Below, piece by piece: positions 1-8,358 of a stretch of DNA of 64,000 bases (its first letter is position 1; each line of letters begins with the position of its first letter). Source of the DNA: Clostridiales bacterium (GTDB lineage: Bacteria; Bacillota; Clostridia; Saccharofermentanales; Saccharofermentanaceae); NCBI GenBank assembly GCA_017509245.1, contig JAFWQC010000025.1:20808-84807 (forward strand), in the 5' to 3' direction. The position numbers and the translations under genes were made by a program. Under the pieces are notes generated by a model. It saw nothing but the letters and a program-made list of their open reading frames with translations. It was not told the origin of the DNA and made no database searches.

Positions 1-231
1 AGGAAAGTGCAACAGAAAAGAAAACCGCCCCGAAAGGGTAAGGATGAAAAGGCGAGGTAAGAGCTCACCGGCGGTGTGGAGACATACCGGCCTTGTAAAC
101 CCCATCCGGAGCAACGTCGTGGAAAGGTGATAACCGTGGTCCGCGGGCCTTAGGAGACGGCTTGAACGTATTAGAGATATTACGTCTAGATAGATGATCG
201 TCATATACAGAACCCGGCTTACCGGTCTGCA
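1..231 (+). ncRNA. rnpB: RNase P RNA, 3' part (5' end outside window)
   Basis: Catalytic RNA of RNase P, which trims tRNA 5' leaders. The window opens inside the gene. Recognisable conserved blocks follow in order: ACAGAAA followed by ACCGCC (11-30), GGTAAGGATGAAAAGG-type sequence with GGTAAGAGCTCACCGGCGG (37-76), the GTAAACCCCATCCGGAGCAA block (95-115), the ATAGATGATCGTC block near 190, and the terminal ACAGAACCCGGCTTAC (206-222). The layout looks like bacterial class A. The 3' end near 231 is estimated from the terminal block; the 5' half is missing. It is followed directly by purM on the same strand. Confidence 0.92.
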
Positions 232-275
232 CGGAAAACGTTACAACGTGAATATATATACGGAGGATATATGAG

Positions 276-1451
276 ATGTCAGCAGAATCTTATTTGAGCA
301 GAGGTGTTTCACCCACAAAGGACGACGTTAAAGCAGCAGTTAAGAACCAGTCTAAGGGTGTATTCCCGGGAGCGTTCTGCAAGCTTATCGAAGACCTGGC
401 AGGTGATCCCGAATACTGCACGGCTATCCATGCTGACGGTGCAGGTACAAAATCTTCCGTTGCTTATCTCATGTATAAAGAAACAGGAAGCTACGACTGG
501 TTTAAGGGTCTTGCCCAGGACTCACTCGTAATGAATACTGATGACCTCGCATGCTGCGGTGTTACCGAAAACCTTATGTTATCCAACACCATCGGCCGTA
601 ATGCCCACAGGGTCGACGGCAAGGCGATCGCAAAGGTTATCGAAGGATATGACGAGATCATCGCAAAGCTCGCATCACAGGGTATCAACATCACCATGTG
701 CGGCGGCGAGACTGCTGATGTCGGAGATCTTGTAAAGACACTGATCGTTGATTCAACACTCGTTGCAAGAGCCAAGAGATCTGAAGTAATTAATGCAGCG
801 AATATCAAGCCCGGCAATGTTATCGTAGGCCTTGCATCTTCCGGTCAGGCTACTTATGAGGATAAGTATAATTCAGGCATGTCTTCCAACGGCTTAACAG
901 CAGCTCGTCACATGCTCCTCAACAAGTATTACTTTGAAAACTATAAAGAGTCATTCTCCGATACTCTTGGAGAAGACAAGGCTTACTGCGGAAAATACAG
1001 ATTAACTGACAATCTTCCCGGAACAGATATTACGGTAGGTGAGGCGATCCTTTCACCCACGAGAACATTCCTTCCGGTTATTTCCAAAGTCCTTGCTTCA
1101 TACAGAGAAAATGTTTACGGAATTATCCACTGCACAGGCGGCGGACAGGCTAAGTGCCGTGACTTCGGTACTGGTGTCAGATATGTTAAGGACAATATGT
1201 TCGAACTGCCTCCGCTTTTCCAGGCTATCTATGAATCCGGCGAGATACCGATGAAGGAGCTCTATCAGGTGTTTAACTGCGGTCACAGGATCGAGTTCTA
1301 TGTTGATGAATCTGCTGCTTCCGGAATTATCGACATAGCATCTTCATTCAATATCGAAGCCAAGGTTATCGGACATGTCGAAATGTCTTCAAACGGTAAC
1401 ACAAATGAAGTAATTATCAAGTCCAAAGGCGAAGAATATGTTTATAATTGA
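276..1451 (+). CDS. purM: Phosphoribosylformylglycinamidine cyclo-ligase (AIR synthase), long form
   Basis: Converts FGAM to aminoimidazole ribonucleotide with ATP in de novo purine synthesis, in the cytosol. The 391-residue protein has the PurM fold order: an N-terminal glycine-rich nucleotide segment with DGAGTKSS near residue 54 (canonical short PurM has DGVGTK), MNTDDLACCG, CGGETADVGD near 143-152, and a C-terminal AIRS_C half with HCTGGG near 287. It resembles the roughly 390-residue version common in Bacteroidetes more than the 340-350-residue form of E. coli and Bacillus. Start is ATG 276 behind CGGAGG (261-266); an in-frame-shifted ATG at 271 is not used. No other pur genes are adjacent, so it is a stand-alone purine gene. 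Confidence 0.85.
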   Translation: MSAESYLSRGVSPTKDDVKAAVKNQSKGVFPGAFCKLIEDLAGDPEYCTAIHADGAGTKSSVAYLMYKETGSYDWFKGLAQDSLVMNTDDLACCGVTENLMLSNTIGRNAHRVDGKAIAKVIEGYDEIIAKLASQGINITMCGGETADVGDLVKTLIVDSTLVARAKRSEVINAANIKPGNVIVGLASSGQATYEDKYNSGMSSNGLTAARHMLLNKYYFENYKESFSDTLGEDKAYCGKYRLTDNLPGTDITVGEAILSPTRTFLPVISKVLASYRENVYGIIHCTGGGQAKCRDFGTGVRYVKDNMFELPPLFQAIYESGEIPMKELYQVFNCGHRIEFYVDESAASGIIDIASSFNIEAKVIGHVEMSSNGNTNEVIIKSKGEEYVYN

Positions 1452-1455
1452 TTAA

Positions 1456-1494
1456 GGGCAGGTCAATACCTGCTCAAATATTTCAAAGGCAGGT
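1456..1494 (+). promoter_or_regulatory. Competing hairpins over the aquaporin ribosome binding site
   Basis: GCAGGT (1458-1463) can pair with ACCTGC (1468-1473) over a 4-nt loop. The same ACCTGC can instead pair with a second GCAGGT (1489-1494) that contains the purine-rich ribosome site just before ATG 1501. The two pairings exclude each other, so the leader could switch between an open and a blocked start. There is no U-run after the first hairpin, so it does not look like a plain terminator. The pairing is seen in sequence; the regulatory role is inference. Confidence 0.35.
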
Positions 1495-1500
1495 GTTGAT

Positions 1501-2190
1501 ATGGACTCAATCAAAAAGTATCTTGCCGAGTTTATCGGTACTTTCACCCTTGTTTTGGTTGGCTGCGGAACTGCTATGCTGGTAGGCTGTAATTCAGCCC
1601 AAGGCTGCGGTTACATTCTTACGGCTTTTGCTTTCGGTCTTGTTATTGTCGGAATGGCTTATTGTGTCGGCAATGTTTCCGGTTGCCATATCAATCCGGC
1701 TGTTTCACTGGCAATGCTCATCTCAGGCAAAATGAATGCTAAGGATTTCTTCTTCTATTTCCTTAGCCAGACACTCGGTGCCATTTGCGCTTCCGGCTGT
1801 CTTATGTTGATCTTCAGCCTTGGTGGAGTTGAAGATAAGACAGGCGGTCTCGGATCTAATGGTCTTGCTGGAGTAAATGACAGCTGGGCAGCAGGTCTCC
1901 TTGTTGAGATCCTTCTCACATTCATTTTCGTAATGATCATTCTTGGTGTAACAGACTCCAAGTTCAATCACGGTTCATTTGCAGGAATCATTATCGGTTT
2001 CTCACTTGTTATGGTTCATATTCTCGGTATCGGCCTTACCGGAACATCAGTTAACCCTGCACGTTCCATCGGACCTGCCATCTTTGCAGGACTCGATGCA
2101 CTTTCCTGCTTGTGGGTATTCGTTATAGGACCTTTCCTCGGCGGCGCTCTTGCAGCATTCATCTACAAGTTCATGGCAAAGAAAGATTAA
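1501..2190 (+). CDS. aqpZ: Aquaporin Z-type water channel (MIP family)
   Basis: Six-helix channel of the major intrinsic protein family in the cytoplasmic membrane, 229 residues, normal for AqpZ. Both pore half-helix signatures are present: NPA at 65-67 and NPA at 185-187 followed by Arg188. His173, Thr182 and Arg188 match the narrow selectivity filter of water-specific AqpZ rather than the Gly/Asp-containing filter of glycerol facilitators, so water is the likelier substrate. The gene begins 49 bp after purM and ends before a strong terminator at 2233. The leader contains a possible hairpin switch. Confidence 0.88.
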   Translation: MDSIKKYLAEFIGTFTLVLVGCGTAMLVGCNSAQGCGYILTAFAFGLVIVGMAYCVGNVSGCHINPAVSLAMLISGKMNAKDFFFYFLSQTLGAICASGCLMLIFSLGGVEDKTGGLGSNGLAGVNDSWAAGLLVEILLTFIFVMIILGVTDSKFNHGSFAGIIIGFSLVMVHILGIGLTGTSVNPARSIGPAIFAGLDALSCLWVFVIGPFLGGALAAFIYKFMAKKD

Positions 2191-2232
2191 TTTGTATTTC
2201 TTACTGATTCATTATTAACCCGACCGGGTAAG

Positions 2233-2270
2233 AAGGGCTGTCTCGTTTGAGGCAGCCCTTCAACTTTTTG
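2233..2270 (+). terminator. Rho-independent terminator after aquaporin
   Basis: 12-bp stem AAGGGCTGTCTC (2233-2244) with GAGGCAGCCCTT (2249-2260), one G-U pair, 4-nt loop, followed by CAACTTTTT. A similar hairpin follows trpB2 at 57630. Confidence 0.85.
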
Positions 2271-2348
2271 GCAACGTATCTATTTTCCAAACTGTATGTA
2301 ACTTGAAAGAATAATTGTTTGAGTTAGTGCGTGACGAATTCATGTTAA

Positions 2349-2376
2349 TAGGGGATGCCTTACCGGACATCCCCTT
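2349..2376. terminator. Hairpin between convergent aquaporin and glutamine synthetase genes
   Basis: AGGGGATG...CATCCCCT stem with inner CC/GG pairs (2350-2374). It lies in the convergent gap and could end transcription from either side, although neither flank has a clean U-run. Probably the terminator of the minus-strand glnA. Confidence 0.5.
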
Positions 2377-2399
2377 GCTGTTTAGTGTTTTTATATTGA

Positions 2400-4310
2400 T
2401 CAGATCTGGTTATCGCAATACGTCTTGTATTTGTTCTTGAGCTCGTTCATTGCATTCTTCATTGCTCTCTGATATTCAGATGTCTTCTCCCAGTCGCCTG
2501 ACTTGACGGCAGCCTTAACTCTTGTGAAGATCGAATCCTGAACATCTGTGTCCTTTGCAAGAAGGAGCTTAAGGTCTTCGATGTCGTTCCAAAGCTTCTC
2601 ATCGTAACTTACGGAGCCGTCATCTGTCCTTGTTATGCTTCTGATGAGCGAGAGATTTGCAGGAATGATCTTCTCCATGAGTTCCATCTCCCAGCGTACG
2701 AGCATTGCCTGATAGTAGGATGCAAGTAATCTGTCATCGAAAACATTACCTCTGCAAAGTATTCCTGCAACAGCGGGATCCTTAAGTGTAGAAAGCGATT
2801 CATATACCGTAGCCGCAGGTGTTCCGAAGAGTCTGTCTCTCTCGTTGGAGTCCATGTCCTCGAAAATATCATCTTCACAGCGGTAAAGCCTGTCAGTCTC
2901 AAGATAATCACCGGGCTCACCATAAGGCTTGATAAATTCTGCTTCAAGAGTCTTTGAATCCTTACCGGAATTCAATACATAAGTGATTCCGTCGAGCATA
3001 GCCTGATATACGGAAGCAAGGCAGAGATATGTGTTAGTGTGCGGGTTCGGAGCACGGAGCTCGAATCTTGTTGCATACTTGTTGTCTTCGCTTCTTACAA
3101 GACCTAAGAGGACTGATCTGTTGCGTGAAGGCGTGAGGACGTCCATTCCGATCGAAGCAACGCAGTGAGTAGGAGCTTCAAAACCGGGAGTGAGACGCTC
3201 AAAAGCATCAGTTGTAGCGGATACGAAGGGATTGATAACATTGCTGTAATGCTTCATGATGCCCATAAGGCACCCCCATCCGAATCTGCTCAGGAAATCT
3301 GTCATGGTATCTTCAGGTGCGAAGAGATTGATCTTCTTGCCGTTCTTGAGATAAGCAACTGCATTAACGTGAGTATGTTCACCTGAACCCGCGACACCCG
3401 GAAGAGGCTTAGCATTGAAACTTACATCAAGACCGTGAAGTCTGAAGATCTCTTTGATGATGATCCTTGCGATAAGCTCATAGTCAGCACCCTGAAGAGC
3501 ATCCGAATACTTCCAGTCGACCTCAAGCTGTTCCATGATGAAGTGGAACTCACCTGAAGAATTAAGGGAGGCCTTAACGCCGCCGACTTCCTTGTGACCC
3601 ATCTCAGGATTGAAGCCGTACTTTTCAAGGATCATGATGACCTGCTCCAAAGCAGTCCTTACAACACCCTTGGTTCTCTTCCAATAGGATTCCTTGAGTT
3701 CCTGAGAGATGGAAAGCTGTTCTGTGCTGATGATCTCATCAGGGGAGTTGACCCAGAACTCAAGCTCTGTTGCAGTGATAAGGGTTATACGGTCCAGTTC
3801 GTCGGGCGTAAAGCCGTATTCGGAACAAAGAGCCGCATTGTTCTTAAATCTGTTCTTTACAGTGGACTGGAAAAATTCAGCACTCTTTCTGAGTATTGAT
3901 CTGGAGCAGACTTCCTCATCGTTATGTCTTAAGAATGAGGGGATCCTGAGTGTTCCAATGGGCTTTCCTGTCTCAAAGTCGATGTGTTCGTAGTTATAGT
4001 CAATGTACCAGATGACATTAACGTCAGGGATAAGGTCTACTTTACCGTCATTTAATGTGGCAATACCCGGAAGCACAACCGAAGAACCGTCAGTTTGGAC
4101 TGCTTTGCCGTCTAGATAATTTTCGATATTTGACATGAAGTCTGCCAAAGGGATCTTCTCATCAGTGTCGTTGCCCATGAGGTCAACAGCTGCCAGTGAA
4201 ACAAATTTGATCTCGGGATGTGAGCTTAAGATGTTCCTGATGTCCTGAGCCGAATGATTTTCTGCCGGAATAACATAGAGCAGATCGGGTATTACGTGGA
4301 ATTCAATCAT
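2400..4310 (-). CDS. glnA: Glutamine synthetase family protein, large (636 aa) form
   Basis: Predicted to make glutamine from glutamate, ammonia and ATP. At 636 residues it is much longer than the usual 440-470-residue GSI. An N-terminal beta-Grasp-like part of about 110 residues carries a PDVN...WYIDY segment. The catalytic part shows TELEFW (metal-binding Glu), HKEVGGVKASLN, GSGEHTHVNA (the GSG-H-H ammonia/ATP loop), NRSVLLGLVR and RFELRAPNPHTNTYLCLAS. The C-terminal 130 residues are helical and charged. Such long relatives occur in Clostridia. Whether this is the main assimilatory enzyme cannot be told from sequence. It is transcribed alone, divergent from the following membrane gene. Confidence 0.78.
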   Translation of the reverse strand: MIEFHVIPDLLYVIPAENHSAQDIRNILSSHPEIKFVSLAAVDLMGNDTDEKIPLADFMSNIENYLDGKAVQTDGSSVVLPGIATLNDGKVDLIPDVNVIWYIDYNYEHIDFETGKPIGTLRIPSFLRHNDEEVCSRSILRKSAEFFQSTVKNRFKNNAALCSEYGFTPDELDRITLITATELEFWVNSPDEIISTEQLSISQELKESYWKRTKGVVRTALEQVIMILEKYGFNPEMGHKEVGGVKASLNSSGEFHFIMEQLEVDWKYSDALQGADYELIARIIIKEIFRLHGLDVSFNAKPLPGVAGSGEHTHVNAVAYLKNGKKINLFAPEDTMTDFLSRFGWGCLMGIMKHYSNVINPFVSATTDAFERLTPGFEAPTHCVASIGMDVLTPSRNRSVLLGLVRSEDNKYATRFELRAPNPHTNTYLCLASVYQAMLDGITYVLNSGKDSKTLEAEFIKPYGEPGDYLETDRLYRCEDDIFEDMDSNERDRLFGTPAATVYESLSTLKDPAVAGILCRGNVFDDRLLASYYQAMLVRWEMELMEKIIPANLSLIRSITRTDDGSVSYDEKLWNDIEDLKLLLAKDTDVQDSIFTRVKAAVKSGDWEKTSEYQRAMKNAMNELKNKYKTYCDNQI

Positions 4311-4330
4311 GTGAATTTGTCCTTCTGTTA

Positions 4331-4359
4331 ATATAATAGGGAGATTTTATCACAAGTAA
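4331..4359 (-). promoter_or_regulatory. Candidate promoter of glutamine synthetase
   Basis: On the minus strand, TTACTT (plus positions 4354-4359) and TTATAT (4331-4336) are 17 bp apart, about 20 bp before the glnA start. The match to sigma-A consensus is moderate. Confidence 0.35.
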
Positions 4360-4417
4360 TACTTTATGAGTAATTTATTATATGTGATTAATGCCTCAAA
4401 TTTTGGTCAATAATCTT

Positions 4418-4445
4418 TTGATTTCTGCCTTTTTTATCGTAATAT
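4418..4445 (+). promoter_or_regulatory. Candidate promoter of the 4476 membrane gene
   Basis: TTGATT (4418-4423), 16-bp spacer, TAATAT (4440-4445). It lies 30 bp before the start codon in a divergent A/T-rich gap. Confidence 0.45.
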
Positions 4446-4475
4446 AGTCGGTAGGAAAGCAGTTGAGGTGTAATA

Positions 4476-5312
4476 ATGATCCTTTCAGCGTTAAAGAGCA
4501 TTTTCGATATTGATAACGTAGGGAAGAGATGGGGAGTAAGGATCCTCTATCTCATGACTGTCATACTTAATGCTGCGATCCATTTCAATCCTTGGGCAGA
4601 TACTGATTTCTCGCTGCTCCAGAGCTGGATTTACAGCTATAACAGCATGACCGAGTATGATCCTGAGGTATATGAGGCTCTGATGACGTCATTTCCGCTT
4701 TCTGCCGGAAATATTATCTATATCCTGACATTGATGCTTAGCATAATCATCCTTATGGGAAGCGCTTATCTTTACGCTGCTGTTTTTGTCAGGGAGTACC
4801 GTAAAGAAAAGATCGCCACCTTTAAAGACGGCGATGAGGAAGTTATCAATTATGCAGTCTCGCATATTCCGGATAAGCCTATCGAAGTCAGGAAGCTGGT
4901 TGGAAGATATATACTCATCATGCTTTTTACATTGGTTGCAGGTGTTCCTATCGTTCTGATATCTGCTGAATTCCTTTTCCTGGCATTCCTTGGACTTCCA
5001 TTCATATTCACCGCTCCTGTAGCTTATCTTTCCGGAGATGCCGGATTTTTTAAGTCATTGCCTTATTCGGCAAGGCTTTCCAAGCCTTACTATTTCGTTA
5101 ATATGAGGAGCATAGCGCTGGTAGGCATAATTGCCGTTATCCTCTATTTCGCGCTTCCTTATCTTGCCAATCTGTCTCTGACGGCCTATTACATCATAGA
5201 TGCAGCCACAAAAACATGGCTGTGGCTGTCGATCGCAAGACTGGCGGCGCTTACTTACTGTACGATGAAGGATATGCCGATAAAGGGCAGCAGAAGGCCT
5301 TTTGCGATCTGA
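4476..5312 (+). CDS. Polytopic membrane protein of unknown function
   Basis: 278 residues with about five or six hydrophobic segments: near 22-37, 78-105, 142-180 (a long, probably double, segment) and 210-245. A charged loop (REYRKEKIATFKDGDEE, near 108-125) separates the first and second halves. I do not recognise a family with confidence. The two-halves layout, with a loop followed by a membrane hairpin, loosely recalls DUF624/YesL-like proteins but no signature is clear. It is a single gene between divergent glnA and the malic enzyme, with its own candidate promoter at 4418. Confidence 0.6.
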   Translation: MILSALKSIFDIDNVGKRWGVRILYLMTVILNAAIHFNPWADTDFSLLQSWIYSYNSMTEYDPEVYEALMTSFPLSAGNIIYILTLMLSIIILMGSAYLYAAVFVREYRKEKIATFKDGDEEVINYAVSHIPDKPIEVRKLVGRYILIMLFTLVAGVPIVLISAEFLFLAFLGLPFIFTAPVAYLSGDAGFFKSLPYSARLSKPYYFVNMRSIALVGIIAVILYFALPYLANLSLTAYYIIDAATKTWLWLSIARLAALTYCTMKDMPIKGSRRPFAI

Positions 5313-5372
5313 TACTGTACAAATCAACTATAATTAGACCGATTTGAGTAAAAATTCTTATATCCGCGAGAA

Positions 5373-5400
5373 TTGTTTTTACATATATTTATATTATTAT
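5373..5400 (+). promoter_or_regulatory. Candidate promoter of malic enzyme
   Basis: TTGTTT (5373-5378), 16-bp spacer, TATTAT (5395-5400). A small inverted repeat AATTCT/AGAATT (about 5353-5374) overlaps the -35 side and might be an operator or the tail of the upstream gene's terminator. Confidence 0.4.
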
Positions 5401-5435
5401 TAGTTCGTTGAGATAAAAAACGGAGGTTCAACATT

Positions 5436-6608
5436 ATGGACGTAAATGAGAAAGCTATTAAGATGCATGAAGAATGGGCTGGTAAGATCGAAGTTATCGC
5501 TACAGCTCCCGTAGGATCAAAGGAAGAACTCGCTATTGCTTACACACCCGGCGTTGCTGCTCCCTGTCTTGAGATACAGAAGGACGTTGACCTCTCATAC
5601 AAATATACAAGAAGACACAATCTTGTTGCAGTTGTTACTGACGGTACTGCTGTTCTTGGTCTTGGCGACATCGGACCTGAGGCCGGTATGCCTGTTATGG
5701 AAGGTAAGTGTGCTCTGTTCAAGGCATTCGGTGACGTAGACGCATTCCCTCTCTGCATCCGTTCCAAGGACGTTGATGAGATCGTTAATACAGTTGCACT
5801 TCTTGCAGGTTCCTTCGGTGGTGTAAACCTCGAGGATATCTCTGCTCCCAGATGCTTTGAGATCGAGAAGAAGCTCAAGGAAAGATGCGACATCCCGATC
5901 TTCCACGATGACCAGCACGGTACTGCTGTTATCACACTTGCAGGTCTTACAAATGCATTGAAGATCGTTGGCAAGAAGATGGAAGACATCCACGTTGTAG
6001 TTAACGGCGCAGGTGCTGCAGCTACAGCTATCACAAAGCTCCTTATCTCCAGAGGTCTTAAGAACGTTATCCTCTGCGACCGTAAGGGTGCTATCTATGA
6101 GGGAAGAGAAGGACTTAACCCTGCTAAGGAAGGGATGGCAAAGATCACAAATCCTGATAAGAAGGCAGGTTCACTTGCTGACGTTATCGTTGGTGCTGAT
6201 GTATTCATCGGAGTTTCCGCTCCCGGCGTTCTCACAGCAGATATGGTTGCTATAATGGCTAAGGATCCGGTTGTTTTCGCTTGCGCTAACCCTGTACCTG
6301 AGATCCTTCCTGAGGAAGCTAAGAAGGCAGGTGTTGCTGTTATGGCTACAGGCCGTTCTGACTTCCCGAACCAGGTTAACAACGTTCTCGCATTCCCGGG
6401 TATCTTCCGCGGTGCTCTCGATGTAAGAGCTTCTGACATCAATGACGAGATGAAGATCGCTGCTGCTAACGCTATCGCAGGCATCGTTTCCGATGCTGAG
6501 CTCAATCCTGATTACATCCTTCCTGATGCGTTCGACGCAAGAGTAGGTAAGGCTGTTGCAGCTGCAGTTGCACAGGCCGCACGTGATACAGGCGTAGCAA
6601 GAATCTGA
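5436..6608 (+). CDS. NAD(P)-dependent malic enzyme
   Basis: Oxidative decarboxylation of malate to pyruvate and CO2 in the cytosol, linking C4 acids to pyruvate with NAD(P)H production. The 390-residue size is that of the short bacterial class. Seen: AYTPGVAAPC (catalytic Tyr) near 36-45, the Lys of GKCALFKAFG near 90-99, the metal-binding FHDDQHGTAVI near 155-165, and a Rossmann motif VVNGAGAAATAI near 188-199 in the C-terminal half. The gene has a strong ribosome site (CGGAGG) and a strong terminator at 6630, so it is monocistronic. Codon use is highly biased, suggesting high expression. The cofactor preference is not resolvable by eye. Confidence 0.9.
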   Translation: MDVNEKAIKMHEEWAGKIEVIATAPVGSKEELAIAYTPGVAAPCLEIQKDVDLSYKYTRRHNLVAVVTDGTAVLGLGDIGPEAGMPVMEGKCALFKAFGDVDAFPLCIRSKDVDEIVNTVALLAGSFGGVNLEDISAPRCFEIEKKLKERCDIPIFHDDQHGTAVITLAGLTNALKIVGKKMEDIHVVVNGAGAAATAITKLLISRGLKNVILCDRKGAIYEGREGLNPAKEGMAKITNPDKKAGSLADVIVGADVFIGVSAPGVLTADMVAIMAKDPVVFACANPVPEILPEEAKKAGVAVMATGRSDFPNQVNNVLAFPGIFRGALDVRASDINDEMKIAAANAIAGIVSDAELNPDYILPDAFDARVGKAVAAAVAQAARDTGVARI

Positions 6609-6629
6609 ATAAACTGAATTAAAGCAACA

Positions 6630-6662
6630 ATCTCCCGCAATATTGTTGCGGGAGATTTTGTA
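6630..6662 (+). terminator. Rho-independent terminator after malic enzyme
   Basis: TCTCCCGCAA (6631-6640) pairs with TTGCGGGAGA (6646-6655) over a TATTG loop, followed by TTTTG. Confidence 0.85.
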
Positions 6663-6685
6663 ATATAAAGAAAAGGAGTTTCCAC

Positions 6686-7174
6686 ATGATTGACGATTTA
6701 GAGCTTTTAAGACTTATTGAGAACAATGCCAGACTTTCCGCGGAAGAAATAGCGGTAATGCTTGGTGTTAACGCCGCCGATGTGGAAGCCGAGATCAAGC
6801 GCCTTAAGGATGAGAACATCATCTTAGGCTATAACACGATCATTAACTGGGAGAAACAGGCACCTGACAACTGCATCGGCATGATAGAAGTAAGGATCAC
6901 ACCTGTAAAGAACAAGGGTTATGACCATATCGCACAGATCTTAAGCAAGTACGACAAGGTTACTGCATGCTATCTCATGAGCGGCGGTTTTGACCTTATG
7001 ATCATTTACGAGGACAGGAGCCTTCGTGATATCGCTACTTTCGTTACTGAGAAGATTGCTCCTATGGAAGGCGTTCTTTCCACAACAACGCACTTTATCC
7101 TTAAGAAATATAAGGCTAATGGTATAATCTACGATAATCCGAATACAGACGACAGGCAGGCAATTATCCTATGA
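6686..7174 (+). CDS. Lrp/AsnC-family transcriptional regulator
   Basis: 162 residues. The N-terminal winged helix (about residues 1-55: IDDLELLRLIENNARLSAEE then MLGVNAADVEAEIKRLKDENII) is followed by the ligand-binding RAM/AsnC domain (about 65-145), with the typical strand pair around SGGFDLMIIYE. The family senses amino acids and often controls nearby amino-acid genes. Its stop overlaps the start of the aminotransferase by 4 bp (ATGA), so the two are translationally coupled and the regulator may act on this operon. The ribosome site AAAGGAG precedes ATG 6686. Confidence 0.85.
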   Translation: MIDDLELLRLIENNARLSAEEIAVMLGVNAADVEAEIKRLKDENIILGYNTIINWEKQAPDNCIGMIEVRITPVKNKGYDHIAQILSKYDKVTACYLMSGGFDLMIIYEDRSLRDIATFVTEKIAPMEGVLSTTTHFILKKYKANGIIYDNPNTDDRQAIIL

Positions 7175-8355
7175 GTTATGATTACGATTCAAAGATTTCC
7201 AAGGCTGTCCAGGCAGTTCCGCCTTCAGCTATAAGGAAGTTCTTCGATCTTGCAAATGAGATGCAGGGTCATGTTATTTCTCTTTCGATCGGTGAGCCTG
7301 ACTTCGTAACACCCTGGTCGATAAGAGAAGCTGCTATCAATTCGATTATTGATGGATATACTCACTATTCGCCCAATTCAGGTTATATCGATTCCAGAAA
7401 AGCAATCGCCGATTATCTCAAGAGAAGATATGGTATATCTTATGATTACACAACTGAGATCTTCATAACCGTCGGCGGTTCTGAAGGTCTGGACTTGGCA
7501 GCCAGGGCACTTATAAATCCCGGCGATGAGGTAATTGTCGTTGAACCTTGCTTTGTTGCATATAAGGCGACTGTTGAGTTTGCCCATGGTGTTCCGGTTA
7601 TTGTCGAGACTAAGCCTGAGAATAACTACAAGCTCATGCCTGAAGAATTAGAAGCAGCTATTACCGATAAAACGAAGTATGTTATTGTCGGATATCCCAA
7701 TAATCCTACAGGCGCCATCATGACGCTTGAGGACTGGGCAAAGATCAAGGATGTCCTTATGAGACATCCTGACATCATCGTTCTTTCCGATGAACTTTAC
7801 TGCGAGCTTAACTATCTTGATGGAAAGCCTGCATCTCTCACTCAGTTTGCTGAATTAAGAGACAGGGTTGTTATGGTTAACGGGTTCTCCAAGTCCTATG
7901 CCATGACCGGTTTCAGAATAGGATATCTGGCTGGTCCCCATGAGCTTATCGCTCCTATGGTTAAGATACATCAGTACTGCATCATGTGCGCACCTTCAAC
8001 TTCCCAGCTCGCTATTGTCGAAGCGGCTATGAATGCTGACGATGAGGTCAAGAAGATGCGTGATGAATATAATCACAGAAGAAGGATTATTGTACAGGGC
8101 TTAAGAGATGCCGGCCTTGACTGTTTTACGCCTTACGGCGCTTTCTATGCTTTCCCTTGCATCAAGTCCACGGGAATGACATCAGAGGAATTCTGTGAAA
8201 AGCTTTTGCTCGAAAAGCATGTCGCTATCGTACCGGGCAACGCTTTCGGCAAGTGCGGTGAAGGTTTTGTACGTATCAGTTATGCAGCTTCTTTAGAGGA
8301 CATCAAGGAAGCTATGAGATTAGTTAAAGAATTTGTTGAAGAACATAAGGGGTAA
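7171..8355 (+). CDS. PLP-dependent aminotransferase, class I/II
   Basis: 394 residues, fold type I aspartate-aminotransferase superfamily, cytosolic. Seen: SIGEPDFVTP near 36, YPNNPTGA near 174, SDEL near 207, the PLP-binding Lys241 in GFSKSYAMTGFRIGY, and the C-terminal VRISYA Arg that binds the substrate carboxylate. It resembles the Firmicutes PatA/AspC group (aromatic, aspartate or N-acetyl-diaminopimelate aminotransferases); the substrate cannot be fixed from sequence. It overlaps the Lrp-type regulator by 4 bp and is 3 bp from prfB. Confidence 0.85.
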   Translation: MSYDYDSKISKAVQAVPPSAIRKFFDLANEMQGHVISLSIGEPDFVTPWSIREAAINSIIDGYTHYSPNSGYIDSRKAIADYLKRRYGISYDYTTEIFITVGGSEGLDLAARALINPGDEVIVVEPCFVAYKATVEFAHGVPVIVETKPENNYKLMPEELEAAITDKTKYVIVGYPNNPTGAIMTLEDWAKIKDVLMRHPDIIVLSDELYCELNYLDGKPASLTQFAELRDRVVMVNGFSKSYAMTGFRIGYLAGPHELIAPMVKIHQYCIMCAPSTSQLAIVEAAMNADDEVKKMRDEYNHRRRIIVQGLRDAGLDCFTPYGAFYAFPCIKSTGMTSEEFCEKLLLEKHVAIVPGNAFGKCGEGFVRISYAASLEDIKEAMRLVKEFVEEHKG

Positions 8356-8358
8356 TCA

